A DNA stretch of 64,000 bases from NCBI GenBank assembly GCA_023954195.1, contig JAMLIK010000001.1, forward strand, positions 1,352,628 to 1,416,627. The letters are read 5' to 3'. A model generated the notes under the pieces. It was not told where the DNA came from, did not search any database, and saw nothing but the letters and a program-made list of their open reading frames with translations. Position 1 is the stretch's first letter; the number at the start of each line of letters is the position of its first letter. The position numbers and the translations under genes were made by a program. This stretch comes from Xanthobacteraceae bacterium. Its GTDB lineage: Bacteria; Pseudomonadota; Alphaproteobacteria; Rhizobiales; Xanthobacteraceae. Positions 11,767 through 20,887 of this stretch are shown piece by piece.

Positions 11767-11890
11767 TCATCCGAAACCGGAAGCGGACCGCAGACTTCGG
11801 CAAGGGCGGCAGCGATTCCAGATTGCGGCGTCGCGCCATTTCCAATATTTTGAGCATCATGGAAATGCTTACCGAGGCGAGCGGCTGATA

Positions 11891-13654
11891 ATGAAAAACC
11901 TGCGCAACGGGCTACCCCTGTCGCGCGCCCTGCTGGATCTCGGGGTTTTCTCAGCAGCCATCAACTGTCTGCTTCTGGTCCTGCCGATCTACATGCTCCA
12001 GATCTATGACCGGATCGTTCCCTCGTCGAGCATGGATACCCTGCTCTACATTTCCATCATGGCGGCCGCGGCCGTGCTGACGCTCGGCCTCCTCGAAATC
12101 GTGAGGGCGCTCTATGCCAACCGGGTTGCGTCGCGCGTCGACGCCGTGTGCGGGGATCACCTGTTCGCCGCGGCGATCGACGGTCCGCGCGCCGGCCTGG
12201 GCGACGTCCTGCCGCTGCGCGACCTTGCCACCATCCGCGGCTTCATCGGCTCGCGCGCCGTCTTCAGCGTGTTCGACCTGCCGTTCGGCCCGTTCTTCAT
12301 CGCTTTGCTCTATTTCATCCATCCCGTGCTTTTCCTGGTCACGCTCGCCGGAAGCACGGTCGTGCTCGCGCTGGCGGTGGCCAATCACAGAGCGACCCGC
12401 GGGATCGGACGACAGGCCTCGGAATCCCTCACCTCAGCCATGACGACCGCGCAGTTTTTCGTTCGCAACGCCGAGACGGTCCGCACGCTCGGGATGCTGA
12501 AGGGAACGAAAGCGTTCTGGGGAGCCCAGTTTGCCCAGTCGATCAGGAGCGCGGACCAAGTCGTCGCGATCAACGCCACCTATGGCAGCCTCTCGCGCGG
12601 GATCAGGATCCTGATCCAGATCGCCATGTACGGTATCGGCGGCTACCTGACGCTCAAAGGCGAGATGACAGCCGGCATGATCTTCGCCGCGTCCCTGGTC
12701 TCGGCCCGCGCGCTGCAACCGCTCGACCAGATCATCGGAAGCTGGAAACAGATCGCCGACGCCTCGGCGGCCTGGAGGCGCATCCGCGCCTGTCTGGAAG
12801 CCCCCGCCGCCGCAACGGCGGCGGCCACGATCGAACTGCCGATGCCGCAGGGCGGCGTCCGAGCGGAAGATTTGGTTTATTTCCTGCCTGACTCCCGCGA
12901 GGGCATGCCGCCGCTCATCAAGCGCGTCAGCTTCGCGGCGGCCGCCGGCGAGGCGCTTGCCGTCATCGGACCAAGCCGGGCCGGAAAGTCGACCCTGGCG
13001 CGGCTGCTCGTGCGCGCGATCGAGCCGCGCTCCGGATTGATCCGCCTCGACGGCGCCGACATGAGAAGCTGGGACCGCGAGAAGCTCGGTGCCCACATCG
13101 GCTATCTTCCCCAGGACATCGAATTGCTGCCCGGCACGATCGGTCAGAACATCGCCCGCTTCGATCCGGACGCGACCAGCGAAAAGGTATTGGCGGCGGC
13201 GGCCTTCGCGCAGGCGCATGGCATGATCCTCTCCCAGCGCGGCGGTTACGACACGCTCGTCGGCCCGGCCGGCGTGCGCCTGTCGGGCGGCGAAAAGCAG
13301 CGCATCGGCCTGGCCCGCGCCTTTTACGGCGATCCGAAGCTGCTTGTGCTCGACGAACCGAACTCCAATCTCGATACCGAAGGGGAAGCGGCGCTGGAAC
13401 GGGCGGTTCTGGATGCGAGGGCGCGGGGCGCGACGGTCATCCTTATCACCCACAAGCCGAGGATCGCCGCCAAGTGTGACCGCGTGCTTGTGCTGCGGGA
13501 CGGTCAAGTGGAGATGATCGGCCCGGCCGGGGATGTCCTGCGCCGGCTATCCGGGATCCAGCAGGCAGGGAAACAGCCCAAGGCTGAGATTCTCCGCATG
13601 CCGGGAGCCGATCGCATGGCGCCGACCGATACCGCCCAGTTCAATCCGGGTTGA
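11891..13654 (+). CDS. Type I secretion system permease/ATPase (PrtD-type)
   Basis: This 587-residue fused membrane-ATPase exporter has the short PrtD/HasD layout with no N-terminal C39-like domain. The first half holds about six hydrophobic helices starting in [19 protein letters not shown]. The nucleotide-binding domain shows Walker [10 protein letters not shown] at 360-368, signature LSGGEKQR at 464-471 and Walker B LLVLDEP at 484-490, with the switch histidine in LITHKP. Arg replaces the more usual small residue after GPS. The frame is open upstream to 11597, but the ATG at 11891 follows GAGGCGAG and begins the membrane domain. With the adaptor next door it should export the RTX proteins encoded immediately downstream. 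Confidence 0.92.
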   Translation: MKNLRNGLPLSRALLDLGVFSAAINCLLLVLPIYMLQIYDRIVPSSSMDTLLYISIMAAAAVLTLGLLEIVRALYANRVASRVDAVCGDHLFAAAIDGPRAGLGDVLPLRDLATIRGFIGSRAVFSVFDLPFGPFFIALLYFIHPVLFLVTLAGSTVVLALAVANHRATRGIGRQASESLTSAMTTAQFFVRNAETVRTLGMLKGTKAFWGAQFAQSIRSADQVVAINATYGSLSRGIRILIQIAMYGIGGYLTLKGEMTAGMIFAASLVSARALQPLDQIIGSWKQIADASAAWRRIRACLEAPAAATAAATIELPMPQGGVRAEDLVYFLPDSREGMPPLIKRVSFAAAAGEALAVIGPSRAGKSTLARLLVRAIEPRSGLIRLDGADMRSWDREKLGAHIGYLPQDIELLPGTIGQNIARFDPDATSEKVLAAAAFAQAHGMILSQRGGYDTLVGPAGVRLSGGEKQRIGLARAFYGDPKLLVLDEPNSNLDTEGEAALERAVLDARARGATVILITHKPRIAAKCDRVLVLRDGQVEMIGPAGDVLRRLSGIQQAGKQPKAEILRMPGADRMAPTDTAQFNPG

Positions 13655-13665
13655 GCGCGAACCTC

Positions 13666-14997
13666 ATGCAGAACACGGACGGAAAACATTGGCAGCAGGG
13701 CATTCGCACCAGGGCCGGGGCGATCGCCCTCGCCGGCTATGCGGTTCTGGCGGTGTTTTTCGGCGGTTTCGCCGCCTGGGGCATGACCGCGCCGCTCGCC
13801 GGCTCGATCGTCGCGCCCGGCATCATCGCGGCTGCCGGCGAGAACGTCATGATCCAGCATCTTGAAGGCGGCATCGTGCAGACGGTCATCGCCCGCGAAG
13901 GCGACCACGTCCGCAACGGCGATCCGCTGCTCGTCCTGGATTCGACCGCGGCGAGAGCGCAGCTCAACAGATTGCTCCAGCAGCAAATCGCCAAAAGCGC
14001 CGAGTCGGCCCGGCTGGAAGCGGTGCGCGACGATGCCGACACCGTGAAATTTCCGGCGAGTCTGCAAGCGTTTCCCGCTGAACTGGGCGCCGAAGCCATC
14101 TTCGCCGAGCAGAAGAAGGAATTCGAGGCGACGACGGCCAGGTTCGATTCCGAGCGGCGCATTCTCGACCAGCAAGTCGCAGCGCTCCAGGAATCACTCA
14201 AGGGCCTGAAGGCGCAGAAGCAGGCCGGCCAGGAGCAACTGGCGATCGTTCAGGAAGAAGCGGAGCGCAAGAAAAAGCTGCTCGACCAGGGCCTGACGCG
14301 CCGTGACGAATACACCGTGCTTCTCAGGACCGCGGCCCAGCTCGTGGGCCAGAACGGCTCGCTCGAAGCCCAGATCGCTGGGACGATCAGCCAACTTGAG
14401 CAGGCGCGCACCCAGATCGAGCGACTGAAGACGAAAAGGGTCGAGGACGCGATCACCAAGCTGAATGCGGATCGCGAAGCCCTGGTGGATCTGGAACAGC
14501 AGGTTCTGGCGGCGCGCGCGGTGCTCGACCGCACCGTCGTGCGGGCGCCGAAGGACGGGATCATCGTTCGTTCCGTCTACAAATCCCCCGGCACCGTCAT
14601 TCGCCCCGGCGAGGTTGTGATGGAAATCCTGCCGACGCTTAGCGAACTTATTGTCGAGGCGCACGTGCGTCCGCAGGATATTGATTCAGTCCGGAACGGT
14701 CAGGACGTCGAAATGCTATTCTCCGCGCTCAACGGACGAACGACGCCGCGGGTGAAGGGCAAGGTCTTTTATGTTTCGGCCGATCACCTCGTGGCCAACG
14801 CGACTGGCAACACGCAGCAGCCCTATTATGTCGCGCGGCTGAAGATCGACCGGAATCTGCCGCCGGAGGTCGATCCGTCACGCATCTATCCCGGCATGCC
14901 CGTGGACACCTTCATCCTCACCGGAGAGCGGACCTTCGCCAGCTATCTGGTGCGTCCCGTGCTGGATTCCATGGGCCGCGCATTTCGGGAAAAGTGA
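13666..14997 (+). CDS. HlyD-family type I secretion periplasmic adaptor (PrtE-type)
   Basis: The 443-residue membrane-fusion protein has one N-terminal transmembrane helix ([23 protein letters not shown], shown in part). A first lipoyl half-motif follows, with QHLEGGIVQ, the HlyD signature region, at about 60-68. A long coiled coil runs from about residue 150 to 285 (many Q, K, E and L), then the second lipoyl half and a beta-barrel domain ending in [19 protein letters not shown] at 13651 overlaps the ATPase stop; I prefer the ATG 11 bp after that stop. It bridges the inner-membrane ATPase to an outer-membrane TolC channel that is not in this window. Its stop is 13 bp from the convergent first RTX gene. 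Confidence 0.92.
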   Translation: MQNTDGKHWQQGIRTRAGAIALAGYAVLAVFFGGFAAWGMTAPLAGSIVAPGIIAAAGENVMIQHLEGGIVQTVIAREGDHVRNGDPLLVLDSTAARAQLNRLLQQQIAKSAESARLEAVRDDADTVKFPASLQAFPAELGAEAIFAEQKKEFEATTARFDSERRILDQQVAALQESLKGLKAQKQAGQEQLAIVQEEAERKKKLLDQGLTRRDEYTVLLRTAAQLVGQNGSLEAQIAGTISQLEQARTQIERLKTKRVEDAITKLNADREALVDLEQQVLAARAVLDRTVVRAPKDGIIVRSVYKSPGTVIRPGEVVMEILPTLSELIVEAHVRPQDIDSVRNGQDVEMLFSALNGRTTPRVKGKVFYVSADHLVANATGNTQQPYYVARLKIDRNLPPEVDPSRIYPGMPVDTFILTGERTFASYLVRPVLDSMGRAFREK

Positions 14998-15010
14998 GGC
15001 CGCCCACAGC

Positions 15011-17158
15011 CTACACCACGAAGTCGCTCGCCAGCAGTTGGTCCTTGGTGAGGCCGACGAAATAGAGAAAATCGAGCCCGTCGCCGAGCGCGATGTAGCT
15101 GGAGCCCGCGCCGTCGTTCACCGCATGGGAGAGCACGTCGGCGCCGGAGGCGTACTGGTGGTAGGCCGAGACGTCCACCTTGTCCTTGGCCGGATCGAAC
15201 TCGAACATGATGTCGTAGGAATTCGGCCCGCTGGCGCGCGGCGTGGCGATGATGGTGTTGTGACCGTCGACGCCGGCATAGGCGTTCTGGTCGGTGAGGC
15301 CCAGCGTGGAGAGCGAGATCCAGTCGATGCCGTCGCCGGGGACGTAGGTGTCGTTGCCGCCGCGCCCGAACAGGATGTCGGTGCCCTTGTGGCCGTAGAG
15401 CACGTTGTCGAAGACGCCGCCGACGAAGGTGACGCCGGCGTGGCTCGGGTCGGCGGCGTCCTCCGCGATCCTGTCGATCTCGCCGACGCTTTCGACGTCC
15501 CAGTACCAGTTGGCGGTGGAGATGATGGTGTCGGTGCCACCGTGGCCGTAGCCGGGGAAAACAAAATCCTCGTCCACGAGGTCCCAGGTCGAGTCGACGT
15601 GGTAGGTGTCGTCACCTGCCCCGCCGAGCATGATGTCGCCCTGGTTGGACGGGTTGGCGCCGCCGTCGAGGGTGTCGTTGCCGCCGCGGCCGATCAGCGT
15701 GTCGAAGCCGGATCCGCCCTTGAGGATGTCGGGCCTCGAATCGCCGATCAGCGTATCGTCGCCGCCGCGGCCGTCGAGCCAGTTGATCTCGTCGAGGCCG
15801 CCCGTCAGCCGGTTGGGGCCGTCGTCGCCGCGCAGGTCGCTCGGGCCGTCGAGCGAGCCGATAATGTTCTCGATCGAGACGAAGGTGGAGCCTTGCGCGA
15901 CGAAGGTGTTCTGGTCCGGGTGCGCCAGGTCGACGATCAGCGGCGCCACCACCGTGTTGCCCGGCCCCTCGCCGCCGTAATTGGCGCCGCGCCTGTAGTC
16001 GAGCGTGTCGTTGCCGTCGCCGCCGTCCAGAAGGGAGCCCGCGCTGCCGTAGAGCGTGTCGTCGCCCGGACCGCCGAAAAGCTCGCCGCCGCCGCCGAGG
16101 CGGTCGTTGCCGTCGCCGCCTTCGAGGTGCCCGTAGCCGCTCACGCTGTCGTCGCCGGCCTCGCCATAGAGATGGCTGTAGGTCGCATTGGTGCGGTCAT
16201 CGACCTCGATGCTGTCGTTGCCGTCGCCGCCGTGGATGGTATCGCTGCCGGCAACGCCCTCGGCCTCCATGAATCCGCCGCCCTCAAGCGAGTCGTCGCC
16301 CGCGCCGCCGTAGATGGTGTCGTCGCCGCGGCCGCCATAGAGCTTGTCGTTGCCCGCGCCGCCATGGATGGTGTCGTTGCCCGCGCCGGCATGGATCTCG
16401 TCGCCGTAGGCGCCGCCCTCGTAATAGTCGTCGTAGGACGTTCCGCCCTGATAGTCCCAGGAGAGGATCTCGACGTTCCGCACCGAGCCGCTGTAGCCGC
16501 CGCCGAGGATCGCGGTCCCGCCGGGTTGCAGGCGCAGCGTCACGCCCTGGGTGCCGAGATAGATCGGCAGTTCGAGCGTGTCGATGCCGTCGCCGCCGTC
16601 GATGTCGAACACGCCGCCGAGGTCGACGACGTGGTCGTCGCCACCGCGCGCCCTGACCACGTCGGCGCCGTAGCCGACCTGGATGAAGTCGGCGTTCTGG
16701 CTCCCGGTGATGATGTCGCCGCCGTCGCTGCCGTAATAGACGAGCGCCTCGAAATTCTTCGCGGTTTCCCAGTCGGAGCCGCCGCCCTGGACGACGAAAT
16801 CCCCGTTGCCGAAGTCCAGCGTGATCGAGATGTACTGGCCGTTGATGAGCTGGTTGTACCAGCTGATGACGACGGTGTCGTAGCCGTCGCCGCCGTCGGC
16901 CACGTCGGACCCGAATTGGCCGCCCGGCACGTCGAACAGGTCGGGGCGACCGGTGAAGATCAGGTCGTTGCCGGCGTCGCCGTTGAGCGTGTCCGCGCCC
17001 TCATACCCGTAGAGCGTATCGTCGCCGGCACCGCCGTTGAGCGTGTCGTCGCCCGCATAGCCGTGCAGGACGTCGTTGCCGTCGAAACCGTTGATCGTGT
17101 CGGCTTCGGAGGTGCCAGGCAACACGTTATTGCGGTCATTGCCGTTGATCGTGGCCAT
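15011..17158 (-). CDS. Type I-secreted RTX calcium-binding protein (RTX array copy 1, beta-roll only)
   Basis: This 715-residue acidic glycine- and aspartate-rich protein has no classical signal peptide. Its body is mostly RTX nonapeptides of the GGxGxDxLx type, in blocks at about 1-110 and 250-400 (for example GGAGNDKLYGGRGDDTIYGG), which fold into calcium-bound beta-rolls. Residues 507-715, encoded by 15011-15640, are the shared tail cassette. It runs from GDIMLGGAGDD, through [17 protein letters not shown], to LLASDFVV, resembling serralysin-type C-terminal secretion domains. It is the copy nearest the secretion genes and convergent with them. No enzymatic motif is seen; an adhesive or matrix role is inferred. 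Confidence 0.88.
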   Translation of the reverse strand: MATINGNDRNNVLPGTSEADTINGFDGNDVLHGYAGDDTLNGGAGDDTLYGYEGADTLNGDAGNDLIFTGRPDLFDVPGGQFGSDVADGGDGYDTVVISWYNQLINGQYISITLDFGNGDFVVQGGGSDWETAKNFEALVYYGSDGGDIITGSQNADFIQVGYGADVVRARGGDDHVVDLGGVFDIDGGDGIDTLELPIYLGTQGVTLRLQPGGTAILGGGYSGSVRNVEILSWDYQGGTSYDDYYEGGAYGDEIHAGAGNDTIHGGAGNDKLYGGRGDDTIYGGAGDDSLEGGGFMEAEGVAGSDTIHGGDGNDSIEVDDRTNATYSHLYGEAGDDSVSGYGHLEGGDGNDRLGGGGELFGGPGDDTLYGSAGSLLDGGDGNDTLDYRRGANYGGEGPGNTVVAPLIVDLAHPDQNTFVAQGSTFVSIENIIGSLDGPSDLRGDDGPNRLTGGLDEINWLDGRGGDDTLIGDSRPDILKGGSGFDTLIGRGGNDTLDGGANPSNQGDIMLGGAGDDTYHVDSTWDLVDEDFVFPGYGHGGTDTIISTANWYWDVESVGEIDRIAEDAADPSHAGVTFVGGVFDNVLYGHKGTDILFGRGGNDTYVPGDGIDWISLSTLGLTDQNAYAGVDGHNTIIATPRASGPNSYDIMFEFDPAKDKVDVSAYHQYASGADVLSHAVNDGAGSSYIALGDGLDFLYFVGLTKDQLLASDFVV

Positions 17159-17192
17159 GCAATTTCCTCGCCGAGGGGCTGCGGCACCGGCG

Positions 17193-17210
17193 GCATGCTA
17201 CACTATTCTC
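17193..17210 (-). promoter_or_regulatory. Possible promoter element upstream of RTX copy 1
   Basis: Read on the minus strand, this stretch contains ATAGTGTAGCAT about 35 bp before the start of RTX copy 1. A closely matching ATAGTATAACAT sits about 30 bp before the start of the broken copy at 35461, although the flanking DNA differs. The shared core suggests a -10 region or operator common to the two genes. Confidence 0.3.
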
Positions 17211-17267
17211 CCGACGGAAAATAGCTGGCGGAATTGCTATAGCGTTTTCGAGCGAAGCGGAATCCGA

Positions 17268-17311
17268 CCGTGCCGCCGCTGCGCGGCCGGGACGCCCGCG
17301 CCGCGCCGTGA
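17268..17311 (+). pseudogene. Remnant of the luxR 3' end
   Basis: About 44 bp match the last codons of the intact regulator gene ending at 22003 (the PPLRGRD region and its stop). As there, the stop lies 3 bp from the stop of a convergent RTX gene. No larger part of luxR remains. It marks a past duplication of the luxR-RTX junction. Confidence 0.6.
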
Positions 17312-17314
17312 CCG

Positions 17315-20300
17315 TCACACCACGAAGTCGCTCGCCAGCAGGTGGTCCTTGGTGAGGCCGACGAAATAGAGGTAATCGAGCCCGTCGCCGAGCGCGATGA
17401 AGCTGGAGCCCGCGCCGTCATCGACCGCGTGCGAGAGCACGTCGGCGCCCGAGGCGTACTGGTGGTAAGCCGAGACATCCACCTTGTCCTTCGCGGGATC
17501 GAACTCGAACATGATGTCATAGGAGATCGCCCCGCTGGTTCGCGGCGTGGCGATGATGGTGTTATGACCGTCCACCCCCGCATAGGCGTTCTGGTCGGTC
17601 AGGCCCAGCGTCGACAGCGAGATCCAGTCGACCCCGTCACCGGGGATGTAGGTATCGTTGCCGCCGCGGCCGAACAGGATGTCGGTGCCGGAATGGCCGA
17701 TCAGCACGTTGTCGAAAATGCCGCCGACGAAGGTGACGCCGGCCCCGCCCGGATCGGACGCATCTTCCGAAATCCTGTCGACCTCGCCGACGCTTTCGAC
17801 GTCCCAGAACCAGTTGGCGGTGGAGATGACGGTGTCGGTGCCGCCCCAGCCGGCGTCCGGGAAGACAAAACCCTCATCCACCAGATCGAGAGTGGAATCG
17901 ACGTGATAGGTGTCGTCACCCGCGCCGCCCAACATGATGTCGCCCTGGTTGTCGGGATTGGCGCCGCCGTCGAGGTCGTCGGCGCCCTCCCCGCCGACCA
18001 GCGTGTCGAAGCGGGCGCCGCCGGTGAGCGCGTCATCGCCGGCGCCGCCGGACAGGAGGAAGCCGCCGCCGGTCTCGGCGCCGCCATTGAAGGTCAGGCT
18101 GTCCGCCGCGCCGAGCGCGGAGCCATCCACGGCAAGCGTCGCTCCGCTCGCGAGGTTGGCGTCGTCGGTCGTCAGCGCGTAACTATGGCTCGCGCCAAGT
18201 TGAATGCGCTCGATATCGACGAGCGCCGTCGGCGAGAAGGTGAAACCATCCGCATAGTCGCCGTCGAGCAGCAGCGTGTCATTACCCGTCCCGCCATTGA
18301 TTCGCAGCACATCGACACTGTCGTCGGCAGTAACAAAGGCCGACCGGTCGCCGTCGATGCGGAAGACATCGTCGCCGGAACCGCCGGTCAGATCGATATG
18401 GTTGTCTCCCGGCGATACGACGACGTGAACGGCGTTGGCGTCCGTCGTCGCCGAGGCATCGAGCTTGAAGACGCCGCCGGCGAGTTCGACGGTGCCGTCG
18501 CCGCTCATGTGGCCCGTCACGGCAACCTTGCCGCCCGTGGTCTCGATCGTCCCGTCGTTCGTGAAATCGGTCGCCGTGATGATGACCTCGGTATCGGCGC
18601 CGTCGGCGAGAACACGGCCGCCGGCGGCCTGGCTTATCGTCGCGGTCTGGAGCGTGAGCCCGTCGGTCCCCGTCGCCTCGATCAGGCCGGCATTGGCGAG
18701 CGATTCGACGGTGACGAGAAGCTGGTCGGAGCCATCACCGGTCGAGCCGGTGGCGTTGATGACGCCCCCGGCCTGGTTGTCGATCGCCAGCCGATTGGGA
18801 TCGTCATAGCCATGATAACCGATCATGCCGGCGCCGGAGATCGTGTTGTCGACATTGTGCAGCGTCGCGACCGGATCGGCGCCGACCAGCTTGTTGGAAT
18901 ACTGCGTGCTGCCTCCGTTGTGTTGCAGCACGATCGCGCCGCCGCCGTCGAGGGTCACGTCCGGCGCGCCGATGACGATGTTGGCGCTGTTGCCGTCGGT
19001 GGTGATCGTCCCGGAATTGTGGATGACGCCCTTGAGTTGCAGGCTGAGGCTGGCCTTGATGTCGGCGCTGGTGGTGATGGCACCCGCCTCCGTGCCGCCG
19101 TCGAGCGTGCTGGTGTAGAAACTGTAGTTCGGCATCGACATGCCGATGAAGCCGCCATTGGCGCTGGTGAGCGCGCCGCCGCGTATCGTCGCGCCTTGCA
19201 GGTCGACATGCGCGCCTTCGCCGTCCGCCGTTATCCTGCCGCCGCCGGACTGCGTGATGACGTTGCCGGACAGCATCAGCCCGCCGGTGCCGGTCGCCTC
19301 AAGCAGGCCGGCGTTGGTCACGTGGGGGGCGTTGAGCACGAGAGAGGGAATCGGCAGAGTGGCGGCCGGCTCATCCCCGACATTGAGGTTGGCGTTGATG
19401 ACGCCGCCGGCGCGGTTGTCGAGATCGAGAAGGTTGGCGACCGGATCCTGGCTGCCGCCGGAGCCCACCCCGATCTTGCCGCCGCCGGAAATGGTGTTGT
19501 CCACGTTCACCAGCGTGGTGGAGACGCTGGTGCTGAAACCGGTGAACTGGCTGACGTAGCCGCCGGCGCTGTGCAGAACCACCTTGCCGCCGCCCTGAAG
19601 GCTCGCCCCGGCCGCGTCGACGGCGAGGACCGCGTTGTGACCGATCGTATCGAGCGTGACGGTGCCCGAATTGATCAGGTCGCCCTTGACGGTGAGGTTC
19701 GCGCCGTCGCCGACTAGTAAATGGCCCTTGTTGGTGATCGGGCCGGCGTCGGTGCTGCTGTCCAGCAGGTTGGGCAGGGTGCCGCTATTGCCGCCGATAT
19801 CCCCGACCCGGACAACGCCGGTCCCCGACGTGTCCAATGTGCCGCCGGCGACCTGGCTCCCGGCGAGAATGACCTCGGCGCCGTCGCCGAAGGCGCCGAT
19901 GGTGCCGTCGCCGCTCTGGACGGCGTGGAGCGAGAACAGCACCAACTGGCCGGAGCCGGTCGCCTCCAGCGTGCCGTCGTTGGTCAGCGCGTTGTCCGAC
20001 ACGGCGGTGTCCGGGGCGATCACCAGTTCGCCGTCGGCGCTGTCGGCATTGACCGTTCCGTGATTATGCAGGACCAGGCGGCCGCCGTTATAATAGAGGA
20101 TGGAATCGGTGCCGATGCGCCCCGCGCCGGAAATGGTGCTGAAATTTTCCAGGATCGTCAGGCCGTCGAGATTCGCGCCGGTCAACTGGCCGGTGTAGCC
20201 ATGGCCTTCGCCGATCAGCCGCAGGGTGCCCGTGAGGCCGGTCAGGCTGACCGTGACCTGGCTGTCGTCGGCCGCGTCGCCGCCGATGTCGAGCGGGCCG

Positions 20301-20680
20301 GCGTCGAGCCTCAGCATGCCGGTGACGTTGATGCTGCTGTTGTTGGCGATCGCCTCGCCGACGGTCAATTCGCCGTTGACGTTGACGACGCCGTCGTTGG
20401 TCAAGCCATCGGTGAATTTGGCGCCGGCGCCGGCCGTCAGCGACGAGCCCGCCGCCACCCCGACCGTGCCGAGCGTGACGGGGATGCTGGAGTGCTGGTA
20501 ATTTAGGGAATCGAGCACGACGTCGAAGGACTGGCCGACGCCGCCGATCACCACGCCATCGCCGCCGGCCGGAAGTGCGTTGCCTGTCCAGTTCGTCCAG
20601 ACGATCAGGCCGGTTTTTTCGTCCAGAACCGTATCGGTCCATTTGTTGCTGAGCGAGCCGGTGAAACCGTAAAGCGCCAT
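17315..20680 (-). CDS. Type I-secreted protein with passenger-like repeats and RTX tail (RTX array copy 2)
   Basis: The 1121-residue product starts at the ATG 20680, which follows GGAGAAGGGG; an upstream in-frame ATG has no such site. Residues 1 to about 780 are degenerate repeats built on GTVNADGELVI-, ATGTGGLMLSG- and GGRITADGEGA-like strands, a pattern usually met in autotransporter passenger beta-helices. An RTX block (GGAGDDALTGGARFDTLVGGEGADDLDGG) leads into the shared tail cassette, residues 913-1121 (17315-17944). There is no autotransporter beta-barrel, so the type I route is implied. It is divergent from the LuxR gene across a 207 bp spacer that probably holds both promoters. Adhesin or matrix function is inferred. 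Confidence 0.85.
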   Translation of the reverse strand: MALYGFTGSLSNKWTDTVLDEKTGLIVWTNWTGNALPAGGDGVVIGGVGQSFDVVLDSLNYQHSSIPVTLGTVGVAAGSSLTAGAGAKFTDGLTNDGVVNVNGELTVGEAIANNSSINVTGMLRLDAGPLDIGGDAADDSQVTVSLTGLTGTLRLIGEGHGYTGQLTGANLDGLTILENFSTISGAGRIGTDSILYYNGGRLVLHNHGTVNADSADGELVIAPDTAVSDNALTNDGTLEATGSGQLVLFSLHAVQSGDGTIGAFGDGAEVILAGSQVAGGTLDTSGTGVVRVGDIGGNSGTLPNLLDSSTDAGPITNKGHLLVGDGANLTVKGDLINSGTVTLDTIGHNAVLAVDAAGASLQGGGKVVLHSAGGYVSQFTGFSTSVSTTLVNVDNTISGGGKIGVGSGGSQDPVANLLDLDNRAGGVINANLNVGDEPAATLPIPSLVLNAPHVTNAGLLEATGTGGLMLSGNVITQSGGGRITADGEGAHVDLQGATIRGGALTSANGGFIGMSMPNYSFYTSTLDGGTEAGAITTSADIKASLSLQLKGVIHNSGTITTDGNSANIVIGAPDVTLDGGGAIVLQHNGGSTQYSNKLVGADPVATLHNVDNTISGAGMIGYHGYDDPNRLAIDNQAGGVINATGSTGDGSDQLLVTVESLANAGLIEATGTDGLTLQTATISQAAGGRVLADGADTEVIITATDFTNDGTIETTGGKVAVTGHMSGDGTVELAGGVFKLDASATTDANAVHVVVSPGDNHIDLTGGSGDDVFRIDGDRSAFVTADDSVDVLRINGGTGNDTLLLDGDYADGFTFSPTALVDIERIQLGASHSYALTTDDANLASGATLAVDGSALGAADSLTFNGGAETGGGFLLSGGAGDDALTGGARFDTLVGGEGADDLDGGANPDNQGDIMLGGAGDDTYHVDSTLDLVDEGFVFPDAGWGGTDTVISTANWFWDVESVGEVDRISEDASDPGGAGVTFVGGIFDNVLIGHSGTDILFGRGGNDTYIPGDGVDWISLSTLGLTDQNAYAGVDGHNTIIATPRTSGAISYDIMFEFDPAKDKVDVSAYHQYASGADVLSHAVDDGAGSSFIALGDGLDYLYFVGLTKDHLLASDFVV

Positions 20681-20887
20681 TGCTATTTCCCCTTCTCCCA
20701 GGCCGGAGCGCGCGATTCCGCGCATTGCAGCCGCGTCAAAGCCGTTTGTTGAAGATTACCTTGACAAAATGTCGCACGCTCTCCTTCATTTGGAGGAGGG
20801 TCAGAAAAAAGATTACGCCGGCGTGACGCCGCAACGACGACTCCGGCAAACGGCTCTGGGAAAACGACTTTGGGGGAGGCAGCGCCA
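20681..20887. other. Divergent spacer between RTX copy 2 and the LuxR gene
   Basis: The 207 bp spacer has no gene. It holds the RBS of RTX copy 2 (GGGAGAAGGGG on the minus strand) and a TTGACA at 20761-20766 that could be a -35 hexamer for luxR, though the -10 (TTCATT) is poor. TCAAAGCCGTTTGTTGA at 20736-20752 is symmetric only in its outer four bases. A GGGGGAGG ribosome site at 20872-20879 serves luxR. Confidence 0.4.

Noticed and set aside
15600-17150. Short periodic repeats resembling a CRISPR array
   Set aside because: The period is that of RTX nonapeptide codons inside a long open frame; the units vary and have no spacers.
15038-17224. Long plus-strand frame opposite RTX copy 1, with similar ones opposite copies 2, 4 and 6
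   Set aside because: Mirror image of the RTX repeats; the valine- and alanine-rich product follows the codon pattern of the opposite strand and no ribosome site is seen.
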